A DNA stretch of 64,000 bases from the IMG/VR virus record IMGVR_UViG_3300036785_000296, positions 1 through 64,000 of that record, one strand, 5' to 3'. A program made the position numbers and the translations under genes. Under the pieces are notes generated by a model. That model made no database searches. It had not been told where the DNA came from and worked only from the letters and a program-made list of their open reading frames with translations. The stretch is from a virus. Positions 57,391 through 64,000 of this stretch are shown here, piece after piece; the stretch's first letter is position 1, and the number at the start of each line of letters is the position of its first letter.

Positions 57391-57813
57391 TCAGCCCTCC
57401 AGCGCCATGATGATCAGGGTGTCGGCGATGTTGCCGACCGCCAGCAGCGGCGCCGCCACCTTCAGGTCTTCGTCCGCGACGTAGGCTACCTGCGAGAGCG
57501 TCAGCACGCCATCGATCTGGCCAGCAGGCACCAGCCACTGGCCGATGGCGACGCCGCCGGAGCTGACCGGGCAGACGTAGTCGCTGGCGGGCGCGACGCC
57601 GACCCGCATCCGGCAGTTGGCGAGCACGACGGTCTGGGCGTCGATGAACTCGTACCAGAAGAGGATCGCGCCCGGCGGCGGCTGGCCCTCGCGCACGCCG
57701 ATGATCTCCTGCGCCGCGTCCTGGCCGGTCAGCCCCTGCTCCCCGGTCATCGAGATGATCAGGGTCGGGGGCGGCGCCGGCGGCGAGCCGGGGACGATGT
57801 CAGCGGCCGACAA
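57391..57813 (-). CDS. Hypothetical structural protein, 140 aa
   Basis: Unrecognised. Disordered Pro-rich N-terminus, then strand-rich segments (PPGAILFWYEFIDAQTVVLA, RMRVGVAPASDYVCPVSSGG) and a hydrophobic end (AVGNIADTLIIMALEG). It is the second gene of the virion operon, overlapping the first by 14 bases. Confidence 0.55.
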   Translation of the reverse strand: MSAADIVPGSPPAPPPTLIISMTGEQGLTGQDAAQEIIGVREGQPPPGAILFWYEFIDAQTVVLANCRMRVGVAPASDYVCPVSSGGVAIGQWLVPAGQIDGVLTLSQVAYVADEDLKVAAPLLAVGNIADTLIIMALEG

Positions 57814-58234
57814 CGGCGAACCTCCTGACGGGCACGGGCATCACCTGGGTCGGCTCATCGGTGTAGGCGCGCACGATGAACATCCCCTCCCAGCGCACGA
57901 CGCCGTTGTCATCGCCGGTGGTGATGTCGCGCAAGCTGAAGTAGGGGCCGACCTTCGGGTTGCCGCTCATGTCGACCAGCGCCACGTCGCTCTGGGTGAG
58001 CGTCAGCATCTGCTGGTCGGGGTGACCGAGGATCGGCTTCAGCAGCGTCTGGAAGGCGCCGTCGACCTCGAACTCGTAGACGCTCTGGCTGACGTCGAGC
58101 GGGTTGCCCGCGCCGTCCTGAAAGGCGATGGCGAGCGGCGCCGCCGTCCGACCGTGGAGGCGCAGATTGCCGCAGCCGTCGATCCAGGCGGGCTGATAGA
58201 CGACGACCTGGGCCGGAGGAGGGGTCGTGGCCAT
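57800..58234 (-). CDS. Hypothetical structural protein, 144 aa
   Basis: First gene of the leftward virion operon; GAGGAG lies 7 bases upstream. Beta-rich (NLRLHGRTAAPLAIAFQDGA, YEFEVDGAFQTLLKPILGHP, YFSLRDITTGDDNGVVRWEG). It looks like a phage head or fibre beta-domain; no family recognised. Confidence 0.55.
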   Translation of the reverse strand: MATTPPPAQVVVYQPAWIDGCGNLRLHGRTAAPLAIAFQDGAGNPLDVSQSVYEFEVDGAFQTLLKPILGHPDQQMLTLTQSDVALVDMSGNPKVGPYFSLRDITTGDDNGVVRWEGMFIVRAYTDEPTQVMPVPVRRFAVVGR

Positions 58235-58286
58235 GCCCGGCTCCTCTACCCTAAGAGCGCCTCCCGCGCGAGGGTCCGCCGCGAGC

Positions 58287-58362
58287 TGATATCAGTGGGC
58301 CCTTGAAATGTCTGGTCGCGATACCTATATGTGGTAGGTGAGGCGCGGCCGGAGTGGTCGCG
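58287..58362 (+). promoter_or_regulatory. Promoter with 5'-terminal mRNA hairpin (unit 2)
   Basis: TTGAAA (58303-58308), 17-base spacer, TATATG (58326-58331). The stem CGCGGCC (58344-58350)/GGTCGCG (58356-58362) with a GGAGT loop begins 12 bases after the -10. TGATATCA (58287-58294) precedes the -35, and ACCTA-n7-TAGGT overlaps the -10. Drives the C39-like gene; the leftward virion promoter must also lie in this 148-base gap but is not evident. Confidence 0.65.
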
Positions 58363-58382
58363 ACGAAGGCCCCGGAGGAGCC

Positions 58383-59255
58383 ATGAACATAGGTCCCGTC
58401 ATCCGCCCGAAGACCGGGCACAACCGCTACTGCGGGCCGGCGGCGCTCAGCGCCATCTGCCGCATCGACACCGCCAAGGCGGCGGAGGTGCTGCGCGAGG
58501 TCACCGGCAAGAAGTCGATCAAGGGCGTCTGGGAGGCCCAGATGGTCCGCGCCCTGATGAAGCTCGGATACCGGGCGCTTCAGATGCCGACCCCCAAGGA
58601 GCAGTCCCTGGCGGCGTGGCTGAAGACCAGCAACCTGAAGGTCCGTGGAGCCAAGGTCTACCTCGTCGCCGCCGGCAACCACTTCGTCACCATCCAAGGG
58701 CGACGCGGCGTCTGCACGCTCTCCGATGGCGAGGTGGTGGCGCTCAGCAAGCTCAAGAGGCGCCGGGCCAACGTTCGGTCGGTCTTCGTGATCAGCAAGA
58801 AGACAGCGCCGCCGCCCGTGCAGCGGGTGCCCGGCGTCAAGCCGAAGGTCCCCGCCAAGCTCCTGCCGCTGAAGACCGTGGCTGCGGCCGAAGCGTCCCT
58901 GGCCAAGGCCAAGATCGCCGCCGACGCCGCCCTGGCGAAGCTGCGCGCGGAGGAGCTGCGGCTCGCCGCCACCAAGCGGTGGGTCGCCGAGCAGAAGGTC
59001 CGCGACGAGAAGAACGCGGAGGCGCGAGCCCGGCGGAAGGCCAAGCTGCTGGCCGCCGAGCACGGCATCGAGATCGAGATCGACCAGATCGAGCCGGGCT
59101 ACCGCCACTACTGGGTCACCGGGCCGGAGGCGATCTACCCCGGCGACGAGGGCGATCCCTGGAAGGGCGACCATATCGGCCACGGCTGGGAGGAGGTGCT
59201 CGACCGGGTCGAGGTCTACGTCGAGGACATCAAGAAGCGGAAGGAGGTGGCGTGA
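58383..59255 (+). CDS. Papain-fold (C39-like) cysteine peptidase-like protein, 290 aa
   Basis: The N-terminal domain fits a C39/papain-like fold: NRYCGPAALSAI with the candidate nucleophile C17, and AAGNHFVTIQG with H100. A Lys/Ala-rich coiled coil follows (about 165-230: AAEASLAKAKIAADAALAKL) and an acidic C-terminus (GPEAIYPGDEGDPWKGDHIG). ATG at 58383 follows GGAGGAGCC. Comparable phage proteins are uncharacterised; a host-directed protease or an inactive binding fold are both possible. Confidence 0.65.
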   Translation: MNIGPVIRPKTGHNRYCGPAALSAICRIDTAKAAEVLREVTGKKSIKGVWEAQMVRALMKLGYRALQMPTPKEQSLAAWLKTSNLKVRGAKVYLVAAGNHFVTIQGRRGVCTLSDGEVVALSKLKRRRANVRSVFVISKKTAPPPVQRVPGVKPKVPAKLLPLKTVAAAEASLAKAKIAADAALAKLRAEELRLAATKRWVAEQKVRDEKNAEARARRKAKLLAAEHGIEIEIDQIEPGYRHYWVTGPEAIYPGDEGDPWKGDHIGHGWEEVLDRVEVYVEDIKKRKEVA

Positions 59256-60412
59256 TGTCCGAGACCTACGTCAAGACCTTCAAGCCGAGCCCGCGCGGCC
59301 CCAAGCTCCGCTTCGCCGACGAGACCCTGGCCGAGCGCTTCCGCGACCCGAAGAAGGACGGTGAGGTCTGGCTGGCCCGCGAGCTTGGCCAGCACGCCCC
59401 CGACAACTCGGTGGTGCGCCGCATCCTGCTCGACGCCAAGCGCTACGTCATGGACGACGACGCGCTGAAGCTGGCAGTCGATCTCTCGGAGAGCTGGCCG
59501 CGCCAAGTCCTGCATCAGCTCGACGCCATCGAGATGCCAGCAAAGGAAGGGGTGTGGATCGAGTTCAGCTCGCAGACCCTGACACGGCAGCGGCTGAAGT
59601 ATGGGACCCTGGAAGACGCGCCCGCTGATCGCCCGCCCACGGCGCGCTGCGGGATGCTGATCAAGGACCGGGGCGACGGGCTGATCCAGACGTGGTGCAT
59701 CGAGGACGGCGACCCCGACGAGTTCGGCCAGCGCGAGGGCCTGATCGTCGCGTGGCCGATGAGCTACTGCATCAGCCTCAACGGCCCGCGCGAGGCCCAT
59801 CGCGGCCAACGCGGGCAACCGGGGTGGACCGCGCTCTGCTGGGGCTACGGCTCACAGGTGGAAGACCTCGCACTGCTCGACGGGCGCGCGTGGCCGACGA
59901 TGGACCCGAGCTTCATGAAGCTCTTCGCGCAGCAGCAGGGCGTGGGCAAGCTCATGCACGAGCTGCGCGGCTGGACCCGGCTCACCGTCGCGATGCTGGC
60001 GCTGCTCTCGACCGTCGCCTCCATCGTGGAGGTGCCGCGCCCTGCCGGCCACGCGCGGATCGGCGGCCTGATGCGGCCCCGGCTGAAGAGCGACCGGCTG
60101 GTGATCTACGTCCCCCGCACGATCCGCAAGCCGGTCCCGTGGGCGCGGAAGATCATCCACCAGAGCGCCCAGCACCGGCGCCGCCTGCACGAGGTCTCCA
60201 AGCACTGGCGCCACCTCGACCATCTGCCGAAGGCCCCAGGCTGGGAGCCGGTCCTCATCGGCAACAAGTGGATGTGGCGCAAGGAGATCGCGTTCCACCT
60301 CCGGGGCGACCCGGACCTGGGGGTGGTCGAGCACCGCGAGACGTTCGTCAAACTGAACAAGCGATACCGTCAGATCACGGAGGAGACCCATCATGGCGAC
60401 AACGACACGTAA
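59255..60412 (+). CDS. Hypothetical protein, 385 aa
   Basis: Starts at ATG 59255 overlapping the upstream TGA (GTG 59252 alternative). It has a compact N-terminal helical part (WLARELGQHAPDNSVVRRIL) and a middle with EVPRPAGHARIGGLMRPRLK, then LVIYVPRTIRKPVPWARKII and a His/Arg-rich RRLHEVSKHWRHLDHLP segment. No family recognised. Confidence 0.65.
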   Translation: MSETYVKTFKPSPRGPKLRFADETLAERFRDPKKDGEVWLARELGQHAPDNSVVRRILLDAKRYVMDDDALKLAVDLSESWPRQVLHQLDAIEMPAKEGVWIEFSSQTLTRQRLKYGTLEDAPADRPPTARCGMLIKDRGDGLIQTWCIEDGDPDEFGQREGLIVAWPMSYCISLNGPREAHRGQRGQPGWTALCWGYGSQVEDLALLDGRAWPTMDPSFMKLFAQQQGVGKLMHELRGWTRLTVAMLALLSTVASIVEVPRPAGHARIGGLMRPRLKSDRLVIYVPRTIRKPVPWARKIIHQSAQHRRRLHEVSKHWRHLDHLPKAPGWEPVLIGNKWMWRKEIAFHLRGDPDLGVVEHRETFVKLNKRYRQITEETHHGDNDT

Positions 60413-60635
60413 GCGATACTGGATGAGCGCGGTGGACGAGTTCGACTCGTTCGGGCGGCTGATCGTCGGCGAGTTCATCGACGGGCGGATCGGCCCGCAG
60501 TGCGGGAACACGCTGGCCTGGGCGATCTTCACGCCCGACTCGTGGAAGCACTTCGGCTTTGGCAGGCTGGGCACTGGCTACGGCCAGCGCTACGTGAAGC
60601 AGCCGGACGGCCGGTGGCTGAAAGTCGACGGATAG
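60393..60635 (+). CDS. Hypothetical protein, 80 aa
   Basis: Overlaps the previous gene's end by 20 bases. Aromatic and strand-rich (TTTRKRYWMSAVDEFDSFGR, WKHFGFGRLGTGYGQRYVKQ); could be a small DNA-binding or virion-associated domain. Unrecognised. Confidence 0.55.
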   Translation: MATTTRKRYWMSAVDEFDSFGRLIVGEFIDGRIGPQCGNTLAWAIFTPDSWKHFGFGRLGTGYGQRYVKQPDGRWLKVDG

Positions 60636-60639
60636 GATC

Positions 60640-60807
60640 ATGACCGACGCACAGCTCGCAGCAGCGGCGACGATCCAGGCGATTGCCGAGGAGTTCAGCG
60701 AGACCGAGAAGCGCTGGAGCCCAACCGATCTGCGCCGCCAGGGCAGGCGGCTGCTCGAAGCGCTCGAAGCCATCGTGCCGAAGGAAACGATATCTCCCCT
60801 TGAATAG
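60640..60807 (+). CDS. Hypothetical helical protein, 55 aa
   Basis: A short gene (ATG 60640, AGGATC upstream) giving an acidic helical peptide (IQAIAEEFSETEKRW, RQGRRLLEALEAIVP). The TAG lies inside the -35/spacer region of the next hairpin promoter, so transcription units overlap. Confidence 0.5.
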   Translation: MTDAQLAAAATIQAIAEEFSETEKRWSPTDLRRQGRRLLEALEAIVPKETISPLE

Positions 60808-60851
60808 GAAGGGTAGAATAGATATCTAAGACGTGCGGCCGGAGAGGTCGC
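60800..60851 (+). promoter_or_regulatory. Promoter with 5'-terminal mRNA hairpin (unit 3)
   Basis: TTGAAT (60800-60805), 17-base spacer, TATCTA (60823-60828). Stem GCGGCC (60835-60840)/GGTCGC (60846-60851) with a GGAGA loop starts 6 bases after the -10. GATATC occurs at 60789-60794 and within the -10 (60821-60826). Confidence 0.65.
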
Positions 60852-60879
60852 GCGAGAGAGGTCTGGAGGACCGAACAGC

Positions 60880-61239
60880 ATGAAGAACCTGAACGCCTAC
60901 AAGGCGATCCTCGCCGAAGCCGAAGCCGCCGCCGTCGAGGCGATCAAGGCCAACGCCGGACGCGAGAACCGCTTCGCCTTCGACTGCGGCTTCGCCTGGG
61001 CCGTGATCGAGGACGGTAGGTCCGATCTCTACAAGGCGGCCAAGCAGGCCAAGTCCGGCGAGCCCGGCTACGGCCACAAGAACTACGGCGCGCCCGGCTG
61101 GCAAGTCTGGATGCCCGGCCGCCACGGCTCCGGCTTCAACGGCCAGAGCGTCGGCATCTTCGAGGCGGGGGCCCGCGCCTTCGCGGAGGTGCTGAAGAAG
61201 CACGGCTTCGCCGCCCACTGGTCGAGCCGTCTGGACTGA
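60880..61239 (+). CDS. Conserved phage hypothetical protein, 119 aa
   Basis: First gene of hairpin promoter 3; GGAGGA lies 9 bases upstream. Sequence has FDCGFAWAVIEDGRSDLYKA, Gly-rich KNYGAPGWQVWMPGRHGSGF and a C-terminal helix, a pattern I recall from a small phage family. Function unknown. Confidence 0.65.
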   Translation: MKNLNAYKAILAEAEAAAVEAIKANAGRENRFAFDCGFAWAVIEDGRSDLYKAAKQAKSGEPGYGHKNYGAPGWQVWMPGRHGSGFNGQSVGIFEAGARAFAEVLKKHGFAAHWSSRLD

Positions 61240-61253
61240 CCCCGGAGAGAACC

Positions 61254-61589
61254 ATGATCATCGTCCAAGTCCACCACAACCAGACCGGCAGCGCGCTCTA
61301 CGAGCACGTCGCCAACGTCAGCTACCAGGGCGAGGATGTCGAGCACGCGCTCGACTACGCCTGGGAGCGCACCCAAAACATCGACGGCTCTTGGTCGCGC
61401 GGGATCACCTACCCGGACGGTCAGCGCAACGCGGACTACTCCGCGCACATCGAGCGCCTCGCTCCGCTGCCGGTCTACGACGGCAAGACCTTCGGCCTGC
61501 GCTCCTCGATGGTCGGCGACCGCTTCGTGATCGAGGGCGTCGGCGCCTGGAAGGTCGCCGGCTGCGGCTTCGAGAAGGAGGCCGCATGA
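61254..61589 (+). CDS. Hypothetical protein, 111 aa
   Basis: Unrecognised alpha/beta protein (VQVHHNQTGSALYEHVANV, QGEDVEHALDYAWERTQNID, FGLRSSMVGDRFVIEGVGAW). Preceded by GGAGAG; its end overlaps the next gene start by 4 bases. Confidence 0.6.
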   Translation: MIIVQVHHNQTGSALYEHVANVSYQGEDVEHALDYAWERTQNIDGSWSRGITYPDGQRNADYSAHIERLAPLPVYDGKTFGLRSSMVGDRFVIEGVGAWKVAGCGFEKEAA

Positions 61590-61792
61590 GCGCGAGCAAG
61601 ACCGAGCAGCGCGTGCTGCGGAACGTGATCCGCAAGCTCGGGCCAGACGCCCAGGTCAGCGGCGAGGGGCGCGAGCACCTGAAGGCGCTCCGCATCTACC
61701 TCGACACCTGGGTGATCGCGCCGCTCGAACTGCTGGCCAAGGAGGATCGGACTTCCTGGGACCTCCGCCACGCCGACGATCTCGCCCGATGA
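61586..61792 (+). CDS. Hypothetical helical protein, 68 aa
   Basis: Basic N-terminus (KTEQRVLRNVIRKLGPD) and amphipathic helix (REHLKALRIYLDTWVIAPLE). Coupled to the neighbours by ATGA overlaps. Confidence 0.55.
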   Translation: MSASKTEQRVLRNVIRKLGPDAQVSGEGREHLKALRIYLDTWVIAPLELLAKEDRTSWDLRHADDLAR

Positions 61793-61992
61793 GCCGCGAG
61801 ATCGACCGCCTGAAGTGCAAGGCCAGGAAGCTGTACCGCCGGATGATGCGCGAACTCGACACCGTGGACTGCGGCATCTCGATGCTCAGCTTCATCCGCC
61901 CCAGCTTCGGCCGCCTCGTCGCCGAGTACGACGCCACCATCGCCCGCCTGCGCGAGATCGATCCCAGCTTCCCCAAGGAGAAATCCCGATGA
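61789..61992 (+). CDS. Hypothetical basic helical protein, 67 aa
   Basis: Cationic helix at the start (RLKCKARKLYRRMMREL) and an amphipathic second half (FGRLVAEYDATIARLREID). Could bind nucleic acid. Function unknown. Confidence 0.55.
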   Translation: MSREIDRLKCKARKLYRRMMRELDTVDCGISMLSFIRPSFGRLVAEYDATIARLREIDPSFPKEKSR

Positions 61993-62141
61993 TCACCCAA
62001 GCCCAGCGCGACCGGGCCTACCACGTCCTGATGGCAGCTCTCGCCGAGGAGGCCGCAGTCCGCGAGCTGCCCGACGCCGAGCTGACCGAGAAGTCCAACG
62101 CCATCTGGGACGACTGCTACGGCGACAAGGAGACCCCATGA
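61989..62141 (+). CDS. Hypothetical small acidic protein, 50 aa
   Basis: Start shares bases with the upstream stop. Acidic helical peptide (AYHVLMAALAEEAAVRELPD) ending in DDCYGDKETP. Unrecognised. Confidence 0.5.
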   Translation: MITQAQRDRAYHVLMAALAEEAAVRELPDAELTEKSNAIWDDCYGDKETP

Positions 62142-62359
62142 CCGCACCGACCCACGTCCAGGGCCACGCGGTGACCGCCGCCGAGCCCGCCCTGCGCGGC
62201 GGCTACATCCTGCTGGTTGACCAGGGACCGGGGCGTCAGCTCCGCTGGGTCACCGGCTGGCTGGCCACCGGCGAGACCGTCCCGGCCTACCGCAACTACT
62301 TCCACGCCGAGGGCGCAGCCCGGCTGGATTTCACGCAGCGCTGCGAGAGAGGATGCTGA
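62138..62359 (+). CDS. Hypothetical protein, 73 aa
   Basis: Strand-rich (GGYILLVDQGPGRQLRWVTG) with C-terminal cysteines (RCERGC). Coupled to both neighbours; function unknown. Confidence 0.5.
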   Translation: MTAPTHVQGHAVTAAEPALRGGYILLVDQGPGRQLRWVTGWLATGETVPAYRNYFHAEGAARLDFTQRCERGC

Positions 62360-62363
62360 CCCC

Positions 62364-62564
62364 ATGAACGACACCTTCGACCTTCACTTCTCGACCGAGA
62401 ACGCGGCCTTCGAGGACGCGCCGCTGACCGAAGTGGCGCGCATCCTGCGGAACCTCGCCGACCGCGTCGAGCGCATCACCGGCGGCTATCCGGCCGGCAC
62501 GGTTGTCGATGTGAACGGCAATACCATCGGCCACTGGTCCCACAACGCCAGCGGCAGGGCCTGA
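62364..62564 (+). CDS. Hypothetical protein, 66 aa
   Basis: Helical N-terminal half (TEVARILRNLADRVERI) and a Gly/Asn-rich strand part (PAGTVVDVNGNTIGHWSHN). The last of the unit-3 genes; promoter unit 4 follows immediately. Unrecognised. Confidence 0.55.
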   Translation: MNDTFDLHFSTENAAFEDAPLTEVARILRNLADRVERITGGYPAGTVVDVNGNTIGHWSHNASGRA

Positions 62565-62626
62565 TATCAAACCCTTGCATTTTGGCCAGGGAATACATAT
62601 CTAAGTGATGCGGCCGGAAGCGCCGC
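62562..62626 (+). promoter_or_regulatory. Promoter with 5'-terminal mRNA hairpin (unit 4)
   Basis: TTGCAT (62575-62580), 17-base spacer, TATCTA (62598-62603). Stem GCGGC (62610-62614)/GCCGC (62622-62626) starts 6 bases after the -10; the G-U pair of units 2 and 3 is a G-C here, so the stem is supported by compensatory change. TGATATCAA (62562-62570) precedes the -35. Confidence 0.7.
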
Positions 62627-62654
62627 GAGAGATGAGCCTGGAGGGCTCAAGACC

Positions 62655-62849
62655 ATGACACTCTCGGAAGCCGTCGAACTGCGGGACTTCATCGCGGCCC
62701 TAGGCGGCTGCGAGCACGCCGCCGTCAAGCGACACCGCGCCGGCTACAAGCTGGTCGTCCGCTTGGTCGGCGAGCCGCCCCGCAGCTACGTCAACCACGA
62801 CCGCGCCTTCAACCACTACTGCGCCTCGCTGGACGAGGAAGACGCATGA
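62655..62849 (+). CDS. Hypothetical protein, 64 aa
   Basis: First gene of promoter unit 4, GGAGGG 11 bases upstream. Small alpha/beta (LSEAVELRDFIAALGGCEHA, YKLVVRLVGEPPRSYVNHDR). No family match. Confidence 0.6.
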   Translation: MTLSEAVELRDFIAALGGCEHAAVKRHRAGYKLVVRLVGEPPRSYVNHDRAFNHYCASLDEEDA

Positions 62850-63043
62850 GCCACCTCCCCTTCCACTACGTGAGCCCGGCGGGCAACGAGGTCTGGAGCC
62901 GCGAGCCGATGAGCCCGGCCGACCTGATCGAGCATGACGCGATGATCGCGGCGATGCCCGACGAGCCCGAGCCCGACTACGACGAAGACCCCGACGCTGA
63001 CGGCTACGGCTGGGAGCGCAAAGCCCTGAGAGGGATCGAATGA
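62846..63043 (+). CDS. Hypothetical acidic protein, 65 aa
   Basis: Acidic (PDEPEPDYDEDPDADGYG) with Pro-rich and Trp-containing segments; probably disordered. 4-base overlaps on both ends. Confidence 0.55.
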   Translation: MSHLPFHYVSPAGNEVWSREPMSPADLIEHDAMIAAMPDEPEPDYDEDPDADGYGWERKALRGIE

Positions 63044-63246
63044 CCGTGTCTTGGAAGCCCGAAGTGATCGCCGATAGCACCGGCAAGTGGGCGGGCAACG
63101 CCCTGCGCTTCGCCACCAAGGAGGAGGCCGAGCAGAACGTCCTCGCCCTCTCCCTGCGCTGGCTCGCCGTCCGCGAGACCCGCGTGGTCGAGTGCGACGA
63201 TCCCGTCAACTACGCATGGCGCGATGGCGCGCTCGTGCAGGTCTGA
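63040..63246 (+). CDS. Hypothetical protein, 68 aa
   Basis: Compact alpha/beta (KPEVIADSTGKWAGNALRFA, ALSLRWLAVRETRVVECDDP). No signal peptide or catalytic motif. Coupled to the upstream gene. Confidence 0.55.
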   Translation: MTVSWKPEVIADSTGKWAGNALRFATKEEAEQNVLALSLRWLAVRETRVVECDDPVNYAWRDGALVQV

Positions 63247-63263
63247 GAAAGGACCCCCCGATC

Positions 63264-63803
63264 ATGGCCCGTAGAGCAGCAGGCTCCCGCAACCACCCCG
63301 TCCAGGCCGACCTCGCAGGCGCGCTCGGCGACGGCACCTCCGAAGTCGAGGAGCTGAAGAACGAGATGGAGGAGTGGGCCGAGAGCCTGGAGAGCAACAG
63401 CATGGAGCATCTCCCGAAGTACGACGAGGTGACCGAGGCCAAGGACGCGCTCGAAGCCGGGCTCGACACCCTCCAGGGCATCGAGGTCCCCGAGTTCTTG
63501 GAGAGCATCGACGCCAGCTACACCCAGGACACCCGGCGCAAGGCCCAGTCCCGCTCCTACCGCCTGGGCAACGCCACCAACGCCATCGAGGCCGCCAAGG
63601 ACGCGGCCAACTCCTGGCTGGAGGAGAACGACGAGCTTGAGCTGATGTCCGACGCCGACGCCATCGAGGATGGGGCCGAAGAGGTGACCCAGGAGATGGT
63701 GGACGAGCGCCGCTCGCAGCGCGACGACGCCGAGCAGTTCGCCAGCGAGGTCGAGAACGCGCTCGGCGAACTGGAGAACGTCAGCTTCCCGAGCATGTAC
63801 TGA
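63264..63803 (+). CDS. Acidic helical protein, 179 aa
   Basis: Starts at ATG 63264 with a weak AAAGGA 11 bases upstream. Strongly acidic, with long heptad-like helices (EELKNEMEEWAESLESNSME, NAIEAAKDAANSWLEENDEL, AEQFASEVENALGELENVSF). Could be a DNA mimic or coiled-coil scaffold. Function unknown. Confidence 0.65.
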   Translation: MARRAAGSRNHPVQADLAGALGDGTSEVEELKNEMEEWAESLESNSMEHLPKYDEVTEAKDALEAGLDTLQGIEVPEFLESIDASYTQDTRRKAQSRSYRLGNATNAIEAAKDAANSWLEENDELELMSDADAIEDGAEEVTQEMVDERRSQRDDAEQFASEVENALGELENVSFPSMY

Positions 63804-64000
63804 TGAACGAGCAAGCCATCGCCTCGATCCGCGAGTACCTCGAAGCCCTGGAGTCGCTGGCGGCCAAGTACCTGCGCTCCGGCGCCCAGTCGCCGCACCG
63901 CTTCCTGCTGGATCAGGGGCGCGCCTTCCGGGTTGGGTCTAATACCTACAAGGGTCGGCGCGACGCCCCGAAGGAGTGCTACAGCAACGCTGGCAGGCGC
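63803..64000 (+). CDS. Partial gene at right edge (at least 66 aa)
   Basis: ATG at 63803 overlaps the upstream TGA. Visible residues (NEQAIASIREYLEALESLAA, FLLDQGRAFRVGSN) form a helical start and a short strand segment; the frame is open at 64000. The GGTCTAATACC sequence at 63936-63946 is coding here (GSNT). Confidence 0.55.
   Translation, partial: MNEQAIASIREYLEALESLAAKYLRSGAQSPHRFLLDQGRAFRVGSNTYKGRRDAPKECYSNAGRR

Noticed and set aside
1-64000. CRISPR arrays, tRNA genes, integrase, repressor or att sites
   Set aside because: No spaced direct repeats, cloverleaf sequences, tyrosine or serine recombinase motifs, or obvious lysogeny genes were seen. The GGTCTAATACC copies are too short and scattered to be attachment cores.

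Overview
The window is a large piece of a tailed-phage genome: high-G+C DNA (about two thirds G+C by eye) packed with short, 4-bp-overlapping genes, with a complete contractile-tail and head gene set but no rRNA, tRNA, integrase, repressor or CRISPR array that I can see. The virion genes (DUF2184-type capsid, DUF2213 protease/scaffold, DUF4054 connector, DUF3383 sheath, DUF3277 tube, short tape measure with a tail-lysozyme domain, Dit-like protein, baseplate plug, hub, Gp138-like spike, J-like and DUF2612 proteins) match the KPP10/Pam3-like myovirus plan. A GcrA-type domain and the high G+C point to an alphaproteobacterial host, possibly Rhizobiales or Caulobacterales. That host call is inference.

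Layout. (1) Positions 1-13528 are read leftward: SF2 helicase, primase, small and large terminase, a ParB-like protein and a candidate Acb2/Tad1-type anti-CBASS protein, then about 20 tiny unknown genes, ending in the portal gene cut by the left edge. Two short rightward genes (a YkgJ-like protein and a two-helix membrane protein) sit inside this block. (2) Positions 13529-14142 are a 614-bp divergent non-coding region, a candidate origin or control region. (3) Positions 14143-30196 are read rightward: small unknowns, Arc-like and HTH-like proteins, and a recombination set (SMC/RecF-like ATPase, PD-(D/E)XK nuclease, Sak4-like ATPase), then a separately promoted unit from 24956, HNH nucleases and two secreted low-complexity proteins. 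A four-gene leftward cassette (16196-17946) with an RMF-like protein, an HNH-AP2 nuclease, a RuvC-like nuclease and a stand-alone GcrA-type domain interrupts it. (4) Positions 58234-30171 form the leftward virion operon, transcribed from head genes to tail fibres and carrying four homing-endonuclease-like insertions. (5) Positions 58303-64000 are rightward small genes under three promoters whose predicted transcripts begin with a stem-loop.

How it works together: helicase, primase, RuvC and the recombination set would copy and process DNA, and the terminase and portal package it. The GcrA-like and RMF-like proteins are candidates for redirecting host sigma-70 transcription and ribosomes. The Acb2-like protein is a candidate for blocking cyclic-nucleotide defence. 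The points most worth checking are the GcrA-like domain, the four covarying promoter/5'-hairpin units, the canonical -1 slippery site in the tail-chaperone gene, and the intergenic GATATC palindromes.
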